In this document: positions 1 to 9,400 of the stretch, one piece after another | Position numbering within the stretch: position 1 is the first letter of the stretch | Layout: each line of letters opens with the position of its first letter | Origin: Seminavis robusta | Taxonomy: Eukaryota > Bacillariophyta > Bacillariophyceae > Naviculales > Naviculaceae | DNA length: 64,000 nt | Reading direction: 5' to 3' | NCBI GenBank assembly: GCA_903772945.1 | Contig: CAICTM010000002.1 | Coordinates: forward strand, 124,001 to 188,000 | Translations under genes and position numbers: made by a program | The notes under the pieces: generated by a model | Database searches by the model: none | What the model was told of the DNA's origin: nothing | Seen by the model: the letters and a program-made list of their open reading frames with translations, nothing else

Positions 1-938
1 TCTAGGTGTCTCCACCACCGAGCACTGCCCTCGCCGTTGCTAGCAACGGCACGTCTTTGTTGTTCAGTTCCTCCTTGGCTTGGACTCACTTCCCAGTGCT
101 TTTTCGAATGACAAGAAAGAGACTGTAAACTCCGACACGCTGATCGAAACAGAAAATGAGGCAAAAACGCGCGCCATTGCTGTTGGCGGCATGGGATCGG
201 ATTGATACCGCGGTATCCAGAGACCTATGGATCACACGGATTATGACATCTTTCCACGCTACATTAGTCAGTCAACCGTGGTCTGGCGAAGTAAACTGAC
301 AATGATCGAGTTCTAGCTCTGGGGGAAGCGCAGCTGTTCTACCGGTACCGAAGCTGGCTAGCGGCATCGGGAATATCGCTACTGGTAGCTAGATAGATAC
401 GGTAGTGTGCGGAGGCATCAGTGGCCAAGCATAAGATAATAGAAGATAGGCGATGTGCTCAAAGTGCCAAAGAGGCCTTGGACACGCCGGAGTCTGGCTA
501 GCCTCAGCTGCCTGCGTTTACTAACCCTGTACCGGTGAAGCGGTATAATACACGTGGTCAAGGCAACTGTGGTTCAATGCATACACTGGCAAATGGGAGA
601 TGACAACACATAAAGCCAAGGAATTCACGTAGGTAGTTGTACAAAAAGTGACATTTCTTATGATGACAGCAACAAGTAAGTTTGTTTGGATTGCATGGTG
701 CGTTGACAGCAGGATGCTGAATAGTAGTGCATCAGTCTACGGTCTCTCCTTCCATAAGCGTGTCAATTGATCTGCCCTGAACTGTGCCTGACCTGATTTT
801 CGACTTGGGTGGCTGTTCAGAATGCATCTTCAATTAATTCCATTCCTGAGCTGTCCGCTGCCTTGACAAATCGAATCATAACTCTCAAGTATCTCCCCGG
901 CCGTTCGTAATCAAACTGGTGCGCTTGAGTGCGTCCAC
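1..938. other. Left-edge spacer, no supported gene
   Basis: No open frame with recognisable protein content and no RNA gene is visible. The stretch contains isolated ACCGGTACCG and GCTAGC palindromes of the kind seen in other spacers of this window. The last ~150 bases would be the 3' flank of the minus-strand gene that ends at 939. Confidence 0.5.
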
Positions 939-2639
939 TCAATCGGCATTGCCATTGTCGCCGGGTCTATTGCTGTCAAAGGCTGCTTTCATTACCGACA
1001 TTGAAGATGCTCCCAGGTTTTGCAAAGTATCCGGTTGGTCCTCCATTAATCCAACCGGCCTGGGATCATCTGCTATTCCTCCAGCTGCTCCGCCTCCATC
1101 GCCTCCTTCTTCACCGCCTCCAGCGGCACGTTCTCGTTCTTCCGCCACCAAACGATCCAACAGAGACATTCCGCGAGTTCCCCAAACTTCACTCATATTA
1201 CCCAGGGAGCCAATAGACTGCATGGATTGCATGGAGGAATCAATGTCAACGCGCGCGCCTTCATTTATACTACTGCTGCGTGACACGCCTCGTGAGAACG
1301 CCATGTCGTCAGTACTTTCTCCCATGGCATTCTTAAACAGGGAAAACGAGGAGCTGGAGAAGGATGTCACACTCATGCTTGTGCTGTCGTATGCTCCAAT
1401 GGGCTCAATAGTACCCATCGTGTCTGTCGATTCTTGCAACTTGGCTTCTGCTGAGAAGTTTCCAGTCTGTAATTTACTGAAAGAATCCATAAGATCTTCG
1501 ACTTGCAGACTCTGGCGTCGTTTCCTGGAATCTTCCATGGATTCTCCTGGCAATCGATCTCCACGGTTAGCGGATCCGCTGGGAATAGTATGCTCGGAAT
1601 TGCCTCCCCAGTTGTTATCGTTGGAATACTGGACTTGCCCAGGTCCCAGCATACTTGGGTTTGGTGGAGCCATATTATTGAGGGCATCGGCGGCTTGCTG
1701 CTGCTGTTGTTGTTGCTGCCAACCACCGGCACCAGCAAGCTGTGCGTTGTTGCTGACAATGGCGTCTTGCCCTGGCAGAATAATTCCTCCATGTCCGTGA
1801 TTGGATCCTCCACGTCCCCAGTCTCCGGCACCGCCTCCAGCCATTTGAGCCACATTTTGTGCCGCCACAAATCGATTGTGATCGGAGCCGCCCCATGCCA
1901 GAGACGTCGGATCGACACCAGGCACGCCACCAAGAGCGGCGAGCTGAGCGGCGGCCGTTATTTGTTGCTGCTGTACCTGCTGCTGCAGTTGTTGTTGTGC
2001 CTGTTGTTGGACTTGTTGCTGTACCTGCTGTTGGATTCGTTGTTGCTGTTCCTGTAAGGACATTCCTGCAAAAGGGCCTCCAGCTGCTCGTGCTGCAGCC
2101 AGATTTGCGTTGTTCATGCCAAGAGGGAGAGGCTCCAGATCTTCAAAGGTAGGCATCGGCTGCTGCTGTCGTCGTACAGGTACGGGAGACGTTCCTGGAA
2201 TGGGGGACCTACTGGGAGAAACGCCCCGAACGGGCGAGTTACCGCGCAAAGGAGACGATGCACCGCCGCGAGTTGGAGACGCCCCTCGCTTTTCCTTGGC
2301 AGTGTTCTGCCGCAAGGCCTGTTTTGCCTTTTCCATGACAGTGTCATCGTCGACAATAATCCACGCATCAACACCCTTGGGGATCCCTAATCGTCGCGCT
2401 TCGAAATGCTCTACTTTCTTCAAGAAGCGGCCCCGATCATCCAGGATTTTGTTGACAATTTCACGAGCTATCTTGGCTTTGGTCTGTCGATGATTGGTGG
2501 CCAAGTACTCCTGCTTGCGCTCCGCCACGAGATGACGAAATCGAATGTTCCCTTCATGATCATTTGGGCCCGAGCCACGGCCAAACAACACATCCATCGC
2601 GTTCAGCTCCGTGATGTAACCCAAGCCATTGTCTGCCAT
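939..2639 (-). CDS. DUF6824 domain protein, Gln-rich
   Basis: Single-exon protein of 566 aa. Residues ~13-105 form a DUF6824 domain: the motif DVLFGRGSGPNDHEGNIRFR is followed by a basic helical stretch (TKAKIAREIV), then RGRFLKK and a C-terminal helix with AWIIVDDD. This domain is known to be expanded in diatoms and is often assumed to bind nucleic acid or act in regulation, but its function is not established. The rest is low complexity: Ser/Pro repeats (SPLRGNSPVRG), a poly-Gln tract near residues 200-230, a second Gln run near 310, and a Ser-rich C-terminal half. That layout suggests a regulatory protein (inference). The start MADNGLGYITELN lies directly before the domain. Family call is firm; molecular role is unknown. 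Confidence 0.85.
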   Translation of the reverse strand: MADNGLGYITELNAMDVLFGRGSGPNDHEGNIRFRHLVAERKQEYLATNHRQTKAKIAREIVNKILDDRGRFLKKVEHFEARRLGIPKGVDAWIIVDDDTVMEKAKQALRQNTAKEKRGASPTRGGASSPLRGNSPVRGVSPSRSPIPGTSPVPVRRQQQPMPTFEDLEPLPLGMNNANLAAARAAGGPFAGMSLQEQQQRIQQQVQQQVQQQAQQQLQQQVQQQQITAAAQLAALGGVPGVDPTSLAWGGSDHNRFVAAQNVAQMAGGGAGDWGRGGSNHGHGGIILPGQDAIVSNNAQLAGAGGWQQQQQQQQAADALNNMAPPNPSMLGPGQVQYSNDNNWGGNSEHTIPSGSANRGDRLPGESMEDSRKRRQSLQVEDLMDSFSKLQTGNFSAEAKLQESTDTMGTIEPIGAYDSTSMSVTSFSSSSFSLFKNAMGESTDDMAFSRGVSRSSSINEGARVDIDSSMQSMQSIGSLGNMSEVWGTRGMSLLDRLVAEERERAAGGGEEGGDGGGAAGGIADDPRPVGLMEDQPDTLQNLGASSMSVMKAAFDSNRPGDNGNAD

Positions 2640-2660
2640 GCTTGGATAGCTTCAGTCGAT

Positions 2661-2687
2661 GATAGATAGATGAATGATAGATAGATG
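2661..2687. repeat. GATA-type microsatellite
   Basis: Short imperfect run of GATAGATAGATGAATGATAG type, lying in the probable 5' UTR or promoter just upstream of the DUF6824 gene start. Confidence 0.7.
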
Positions 2688-2699
2688 AAGACGTGCACC

Positions 2700-3400
2700 C
2701 AATACACAGCAGCACTGTATCTGCGATGGCTCTTATAATATCGGCCAGATTTGAAAGTTGATTGGTGAATATTAGCTTCTCCAAACGACCGCGGAGGCGC
2801 TGAGAGTTCTACTTCTTCTTGTCTTTCCACAGCAAATGCCTCTTGGAGGAGTCGAGTCGCAACAACGCTGCGACTTGGGTTGGCCTTTCTATTAGATTAC
2901 ACTGTTCTGCGGGCTGACTGTCCCGATTCCCTTGCCTTGTGACAACACCACCGGCTCTGTTTCTTGCTTCCTATTGCTTTGTTCGACGAAAGCTCCCTCG
3001 ATCGAATCGTCAAGCAAGCCCTTTGCTGCTTGCCAAGTAATCAGCCAGGAGCGCGCGGCTGTCCGTGACCTTGCAGCAACACGGGACTGGAACACCCGGT
3101 ACCGGTGCGGAAATTCGTTGGTTCGTTGGTGGCGAACCTCTCGTTTCCTGGCTTAGTTTCTTAAAAAAGGGGTCAAAGGGTTGTCCACCGTAGCGTTAGG
3201 GAGTGACAGTGGGTCCCCAACGACAGCCAAGCCACAATTAATTTCGCTTGGATTAGACTACATGTATCTTGATCATCCTCCTATGATAGATCTTCAATTT
3301 TGAAACAGATTGAGTAAACAACATTGAATTCTATCCCTGGCCCGGTCGTTAATTAGCTAGCTTGATGTCAACCCTTTCCTTCTCGGTAAACATCTTGCAA
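2700..3400. other. Spacer with no supported gene
   Basis: Upstream region of the DUF6824 gene. Short frames on both strands have no recognisable content. A CCGGTACCGG palindrome occurs near 3100. No promoter element can be named with confidence. Confidence 0.4.
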
Positions 3401-3408
3401 TTCACCTG

Positions 3409-3969
3409 TCAATCCACCGTTCGATTTGCAAAGAGGGCAGCCAAGTGAGGAGTATTCTTGTCAGCTCTGAATTCTGTCTTCCCATCAGCAGTTTTTATCC
3501 AACAGCAGTTTCCTTCACTGGATATATGAAGGAATCCGAATTCCTTTTTTGGTTCCACTATCCCTATTTTTGCCAGAACCGATCCATGTTTTCCTGAAGA
3601 AAACATTCACTGAGTTTCTGAATCTGTTGATGATCTTTTCCAGGACATCTGTTGACAGACCATCTTTGTAGTTCTTGCACTCAATATGAACTAAATCCAC
3701 CCCGTTGCTTTTGAGACAACCATCCCGTTTCTCGCCATCTGGTGGGCGCTTCAAATGTCCTCTCTGATTTTGTCCATAGAACTTTGAGGGAAGTCAGAGT
3801 CCGCTGATGGGCAAGCTGGGACCTTGATGTCCTGGAACTGTTTCAAGCCCTTGAGGAGTGCTTGTACCTTTGCTTCTTGAGCTTGCAAGACTTGCTTAGT
3901 GAGGGGTCCGCTATCCATGAGACAATACACAGTGGCAATGAATCTGGCGAGGGGGACTCCAGCCAGCAA
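3409..3969 (-). pseudogene. Broken gene fragment, nuclease-like segment
   Basis: Three short adjacent minus-strand frames look like pieces of one former protein. One piece contains LVHIECKNYKDG followed by a Leu/Ile helix and NRFRNS; a hydrophobic strand ending in E-x-K is the pattern of restriction-like nuclease folds (inference from one motif). The piece nearest 3409 contains GFLHISSEGNCCWIKT. No single intact frame spans the region and no splice sites join it cleanly, so it is called broken. It could be a remnant of a transposon-linked or host gene; I cannot assign the family. It lies beside the GGGACGATTT repeat cluster. Confidence 0.35.
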
Positions 3970-4092
3970 TCCGTCGTCACTGCACAGCGATGCAAGGGTG
4001 ACCGATACTGGTACTACTAGCTAGGTCTCGTCTTAGGAAATTCTTGCAGACTGGTAATTTATTAAAATAGAATATGGCGAGATTTGGTTGCA

Positions 4093-4265
4093 CCCTAAAT
4101 CGTCCCATAGTACATAAAAGGGACGATTTTGGGACGATTGGAGTCGTCCCCTAAATCGTCCCAAAGAAGGGATGACTTTGGGCTTAAAGGATGATTTAAG
4201 GGACGATTTCAGATATATGAGACGATTTTTAAAGGGACGATTCAGATTTAAAGGACGATTCAGTC
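4093..4265. repeat. GGGACGATTT short-repeat cluster, both orientations
   Basis: About ten copies of GGGACGATTT or close variants lie in ~170 bp. Those at the left edge and centre are inverted (CCCTAAATCGTCCC at ~4093 and ~4149), the others direct. Spacing is irregular, so this is not a simple tandem array. It resembles the subterminal repeats of a non-autonomous DNA element or a cluster of protein-binding sites. It sits between the broken gene and the 3' end of the DENN gene. Confidence 0.7.
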
Positions 4266-4380
4266 ACGACTACCAGTTCTCGTTGTCAGGGCACCCATGC
4301 AATTATCAATACAGTACATCAGCACAAGTAGTGGTCTTCTGTCACAGAAGCGTCCTTCTCTCGTCCAACTTGGCTCTTGG

Positions 4381-7300
4381 CTAATACGTTCCACTGTCAA
4401 TGGGGGCGCGGAAGACCTGGAGCTGCTGCGATAACCAAACAAACATTACCACAGTCAAGAAGTGCTCGTGATTTCCAAAGATGTAAAACACTGGACCGAG
4501 GTAAATGGCCACCTTCAACAGCATGAACTGCTTCTTCAAGAGCTCCACTCCCATGGCATTGGAATCGCGGCGGCGGACATCTTCCCGAGTGCGCTCCTTT
4601 TCTTCTTCCTGAGTCTTTCGGGCGATTTCACGTACGTAGCGACGTGCAGAGGCGAATTCTCCAGAGACTGAACCAGCAACGCTCTCGGGGTTTCTCTGCA
4701 TCGGGTCTTGTAGGAACTCGTTGTGTCGATTCGCATGTCGATCCATCGGTAGCACATTCTGTGGAAAGCTCGACATGGAACCATCCATGGGCTCGAGCGC
4801 CATCATGTGCTTCGTGATACTCAAACGATGCGGAAGTCGATTTGATAGAGAAGCGCGACGAGAGGAGAGAGATGCTCGCCTTCGCTGCGGCTCTGGGGGA
4901 CGAAGGCTTGGATTCATTATAGCATGCATTTCCTTGAAAGGTGATTTGAGATTGAGCCGTGTATCGCGGACCAGCTGCAAGAGAAAGAATTGCACTATCG
5001 GTCAGACGTCAAATGAATTGCAAAGATTAATCGCACCAACAGGCACCAACAGGCACGAACTCACCGGTAGCTCGTCTGGGTCGCGAAAATGTCGTCGTTG
5101 TTCCGCGGCAACACCTCTTCGCAAGAACAGCCTCGATCTATCGGCGAGCAAGTTGTAGATTTCCATTGCCTCGGCTTGGATTTGTTCGCAGCCCTGGGAT
5201 TTTCGGTACGCAAGTGTGCGGATCGTGTGCAAACCATCCGTCGCGTCTGCCACGGCTGCGAGTGGACCATGGAGAAGCACTGCTTTCAGCACTCGCATCG
5301 CCTGATACCCATGAACCCATTGCAAACCCTTGGAATTCCGAGCGCGGAGCCAAACGACAGACATCACGTCATAAAGAGCCGAGCACGACTCTCGTGAAAG
5401 CTCTGCGAGGTCTGCCACGGCATCGTCCAAATGTCCTTCGAACTTTCTCTTCGATGTCAAAGCCATGGCAAGTCTCCGGACATTTGATGGAAGCATCTGG
5501 TGAACAGACGACTTCTGCAGCATCATTCTTGCAACACTTCTAACGTTGAGAATGCCAAAGTCAATATTCTTCACTTCCAGAAAATCAATACATTGCCAAA
5601 AGAGAGGAGCGTCCATGGGAATTGGTTGTCGTTTGCGAATGTGCTCCTCTCGGAGTCGCACAAAATCTCGGACTATTCGGGTCTCACAAAAGTGTAATAG
5701 CAGTGTCCACATCGGGGATCCCTGGCCATCCCCTCTCTCCTTTCTTTGCTGCAAAAAGAAGTCTCTGTCGAACTCGTATTCCGAGTCTTCCGTTTGGATT
5801 GCATAGCCTTCGACATTTCCAAGAATACGGACAAAAAAACTGACAAATGCCAAGCGTACAGCTTCTTCGGCGGCTTCGTTGCGGCAGCCCTCGATAAAGA
5901 CAGCGTCAGGTTCCGTGCGTTTCTCTTTCTTTGATTTTTTCACATCCGGCGCTTCTTCCCCTTCCTCCTTTTCCCCACTTCCTAAAAGGTACTTCAGTGT
6001 CGATTTCACGGCTTTTTTCGCGGTCTTTGCTACGTGCTTTGCTGCAACAGCGGTACCGTTCATGGTCTGTTTGTCAGACTTCATGATCTCCACGAGATCT
6101 TGCGCTAGGAAATCTGACGTGCTGTTCAAAATAGCCATCGCAGTCATGTCTTTTTCGGTCGCAACGTTCTCGGGCAAAGCAATCCTCCTCTTCTGCAGCA
6201 TTGTTTCCGACAAACTCCTACAGAGGTCTGGGATAAGTTTTGCAAGCTTCTGTTCGCCCATTGCTGTGATTGTGTTTTCGTCCAAATTGAAGACAGCTAC
6301 ATCTCCCAGCTGATCTGTGAGTTCCAGTCTGTATGCCAGAGATGCCTGTACACCCATAATGTATGGCGAGGGCGACTTGAGTTTGGACCAGAGATCTGGG
6401 GGAAGCACCGGAATGCATTGGTGTGGCCAGTTCAACATTCCCTGTGCCAGCATAGCAATCGCTGCTCGGACGTTTCTATCGAGCCGTGTGGGGCTCACAG
6501 ATACCATTATAACGCGACGTTCGCTCAATAGAGCAGAGAGCAGTCTCAATGAGTTCACCACACCCAAACACCGAATCAGAGGTAGCACGCTGTCGTGGTA
6601 AGACGCATGGAAACCCGGAACCACAGGATCATGAAGAAGGTTGTTGGGCAAGAAGAAATGAGTAGTATCAACTGCTGAATAAAACTCCATGCAATCGGCG
6701 AATTCCAGTCCCTGAAGAGTGATAATATGAGGGCCACCTCGTCGTTCTTCGTTGTTTGCCGCATAATGCGCGCAGAGGCGCTGATGCTTCTGATACAAAT
6801 TGTGCAAAAACCACTTTTGAGGTCGAGTTACATGCAGGCTGCGCCGGGAATGGTGTTGAGATGCGACGGCATCCAAAGTTCTATTCGTTTCGAAACAAAA
6901 GAATAGGGTCAGTGCTAGTTCACCAACAACCAGCCGCAACCTAGAAGCAAACACTTACTTCAGAATGGTAAGATACATATCGTCCCCACCTGGATACCTA
7001 GTTAAAACAACCATTGCTCGACACAGACGACGGCCTATGTCGTGGCGAAAGGTCGCTTCTTTGTGCGGTGGCAAATATCTCCGTACGTGAGCTAAAACCA
7101 AGGCGCCAGACTTGAGATGCAGAGAAAACGTGTGGTACTGAAAGCCGGGAACTTCCAATATTGTCAGGGCATACCGAGGCGTACTCCTGGGTTCACTATC
7201 ATCATCTTGTGCCAATATCGCAGTGTCGTAATCTGGAAAAGCCATGCAAGTAATTTCCTTCATGCAGTCCTGGATTTCGCTCTGGATCTTCACGTCCTTA

Positions 7301-8940
7301 TCATTACTCGAAGGAGCACCAATAAGGGACGCCGGAGCGCAGGATGCGTCCGCTGCCGGGTGGGGAAGATCCATACAAAGATCAAAGATTGGGGTGGCAT
7401 GGAAAACTTTGGATTCCTTTTTCGTTTCTTTGGAAAACTTGATTCGGCTGTTTTCGTTGTTTTCCGCTTGGGCGTTCATGCCATCTGGAAGTGCCTTGAG
7501 TGCGTTTTTGATTTGAGGATCTGCACTATCGAAGGTGCTTGCGATCTCTGCTGCGCGTTCACGCCGACCATAATTTGGAACCAAGGCTGAATCATCCGAC
7601 ATGGCGCTCAGATCGTGCATCGGATGAGGCTGCGGCTTCGCAGCCGCCGCAGGATGCGTATTTGTGTAATTGGGAAAGGGCATGTCATCCACCTCAACAA
7701 CATTATCCTCTTCAACCTTCCTATCTTCCTCTTCTTTGGGTTTGTTAAATGGTAAATTGGAAGTAACCCTGTCGAGCGCTGCCATGCCCTTTTGAAGCCA
7801 TCCTGGCCCTTCGGTTTGATTGGTGCCACCCTCTGGCGACAGTTGCGTTTTGGGCGATGTGAAAATAGCTGCATCATTGTATCTGCTTTGTCGTTCATGT
7901 TGTTCTGGTGGCTTTGCCTTGAGTGCCATGGCCAATGGATCGTCTGCGTCTTCCTCCTCTGCTGATCCTTCACCCCAAAAGGAAATAAGTTCGTTTGCTT
8001 GCTCCCCTCCCTTTTGCTCTTCTTGGGGTCCCGTGGGCGCCGTGTCTTTGGTGGCTTCATTTACCTTGGCCAGTCCAGCCTCCAGCGAAAAAGATTGTTT
8101 CCCGTTTTTCTTCTTTTTCTTTCCTGATGACATTGAAGACTTGAGCACCCCCTTTGGTGCCTGGATATTGGGTGATTGCTGTGGGCCCGTGTCGCCCTCT
8201 TCCTTTTCATGCCTGGAATCATGCTTGGAAGAGTCCCATTTATCGTCGTCAAATTTCATCCAATTTGTGGAGAGTTCTTTGGTAAGAGACTGACTTGGGA
8301 CTGCCGGTTCTTTCTTTGCCGTGTGTCTAACTTCTGAAGAAAACGCATCGCCCCCCTCTGCTTCTCTGTTGGCATCTTCATCTTCATCGTCTTCGTCTTT
8401 GACATCGTCACCAGGCCAAGGAGATTCCTGGAAGCCATCATCTTCCTCTTTCGCATTGTTGCTGTCCGTTGTGTTTTCACTGAACCTCAACTTGAGATCA
8501 CCCGAATAGCCAGCCAACCGAGAGCTCCCCGAACTCAAACGTTGCACGTCACAACTACCAACATTGACTGGCTCAGGAGAAAAAGGCGGTGGCTGATTCC
8601 CACCATCTTGAGATTGCCCTTCTTCCCCCGTACCATTCTCACTACTAGTAGCCCCCTTGTCACCCTCGTCAGTAACCCAGGAAGGCCTAGATTGATTTGC
8701 ATCGTCCCAATCATCATCAGGAAAAGCGCCATCTGCTTTCGTATCTGGCGCTTCTTCTTCTACGCTGCTAGCCTCATCGTCACTGCTCTGCCCAGCTGTG
8801 AACTGGGAGGAAGGGTGTGTGGCTTCTTCGGCTTCATCCATCACATCTCCTTTGGCATCATCGTCGTCGTCGTTCGCAAATAAATCATTATCATCGACAT
8901 TGGACCAGGCAACTCCAAATTCTTCTTCTTCTTTCGACAT
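4381..8940 (-). CDS. DENN domain protein with ENTH-like domain
   Basis: Three exons read on the minus strand: 8940-6959, 6880-5065 and 4974-4381, giving 1463 aa. Both introns (78 and 90 bp) are GT-AG and keep phase. Residues 1-~500 are acidic and low complexity. Residues ~505-650 look like uDENN (IFDLCMDL, ITCMAFPDYD). cDENN follows at ~650-860 (LLSALLSERRVIMVS, SPSPYIMGV), with dDENN at ~980-1060. Residues ~1130-1245 match the ENTH/ANTH fold (YDVMSVVWLRAR, WVHGYQAMRVLKAVLLHG, LHTIRTLAYR, LLADRSRL). The C-terminal exon ends in a hydrophobic stretch (LLKVAIYLGPVFYIFG...VVMFVWLSQQL) that may be membrane-inserted. DENN proteins are Rab exchange factors and ENTH domains bind phosphoinositide membranes, so a trafficking role is inferred. 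Confidence 0.88.
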
Positions 8941-9400
8941 GCTGCTGCTACTGCTACGGAAGGACCTCGGTAACCAACTGCAACGCTTTGTCTATCAACC
9001 TCCAACAGCTCCTCCCTTGCTCTCCAATTGCTACCACTCACGGCTTACAGCTTCCGAGTTTTCTTTGCTGGCTGTGGTGTGACACCTCACACCTCAAAAA
9101 TTGACTCCCACGTGGGCATGGTCATTATTTCAAGGTCATCGTCTTGATGATGAAGCCATCAAAGCGGTGGACCAGAATCTGCCGACCAAAAGAATCAAGT
9201 GGTACCGGTACGATGTACGGTACCGGTAGGGGTGCTAATTGTTCAACTACCGTATCGGTAGCTAGCTAGCTAGCTGATCAGTGACTGATACCGAAACCAG
9301 GGCTCTAAAATGGTTCACATAGCTGATCAGTGAAGAATATGCAGGAGTAGCTAGTTTACAATGCGGCAGGCCTCGATATAGCTGCGCCTCTCCTCTTCTT

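Noticed and set aside
919-1800. 293-codon plus-strand frame
   Set aside because: Antisense to the low-complexity part of the DUF6824 gene, which has a recognisable domain on the other strand.
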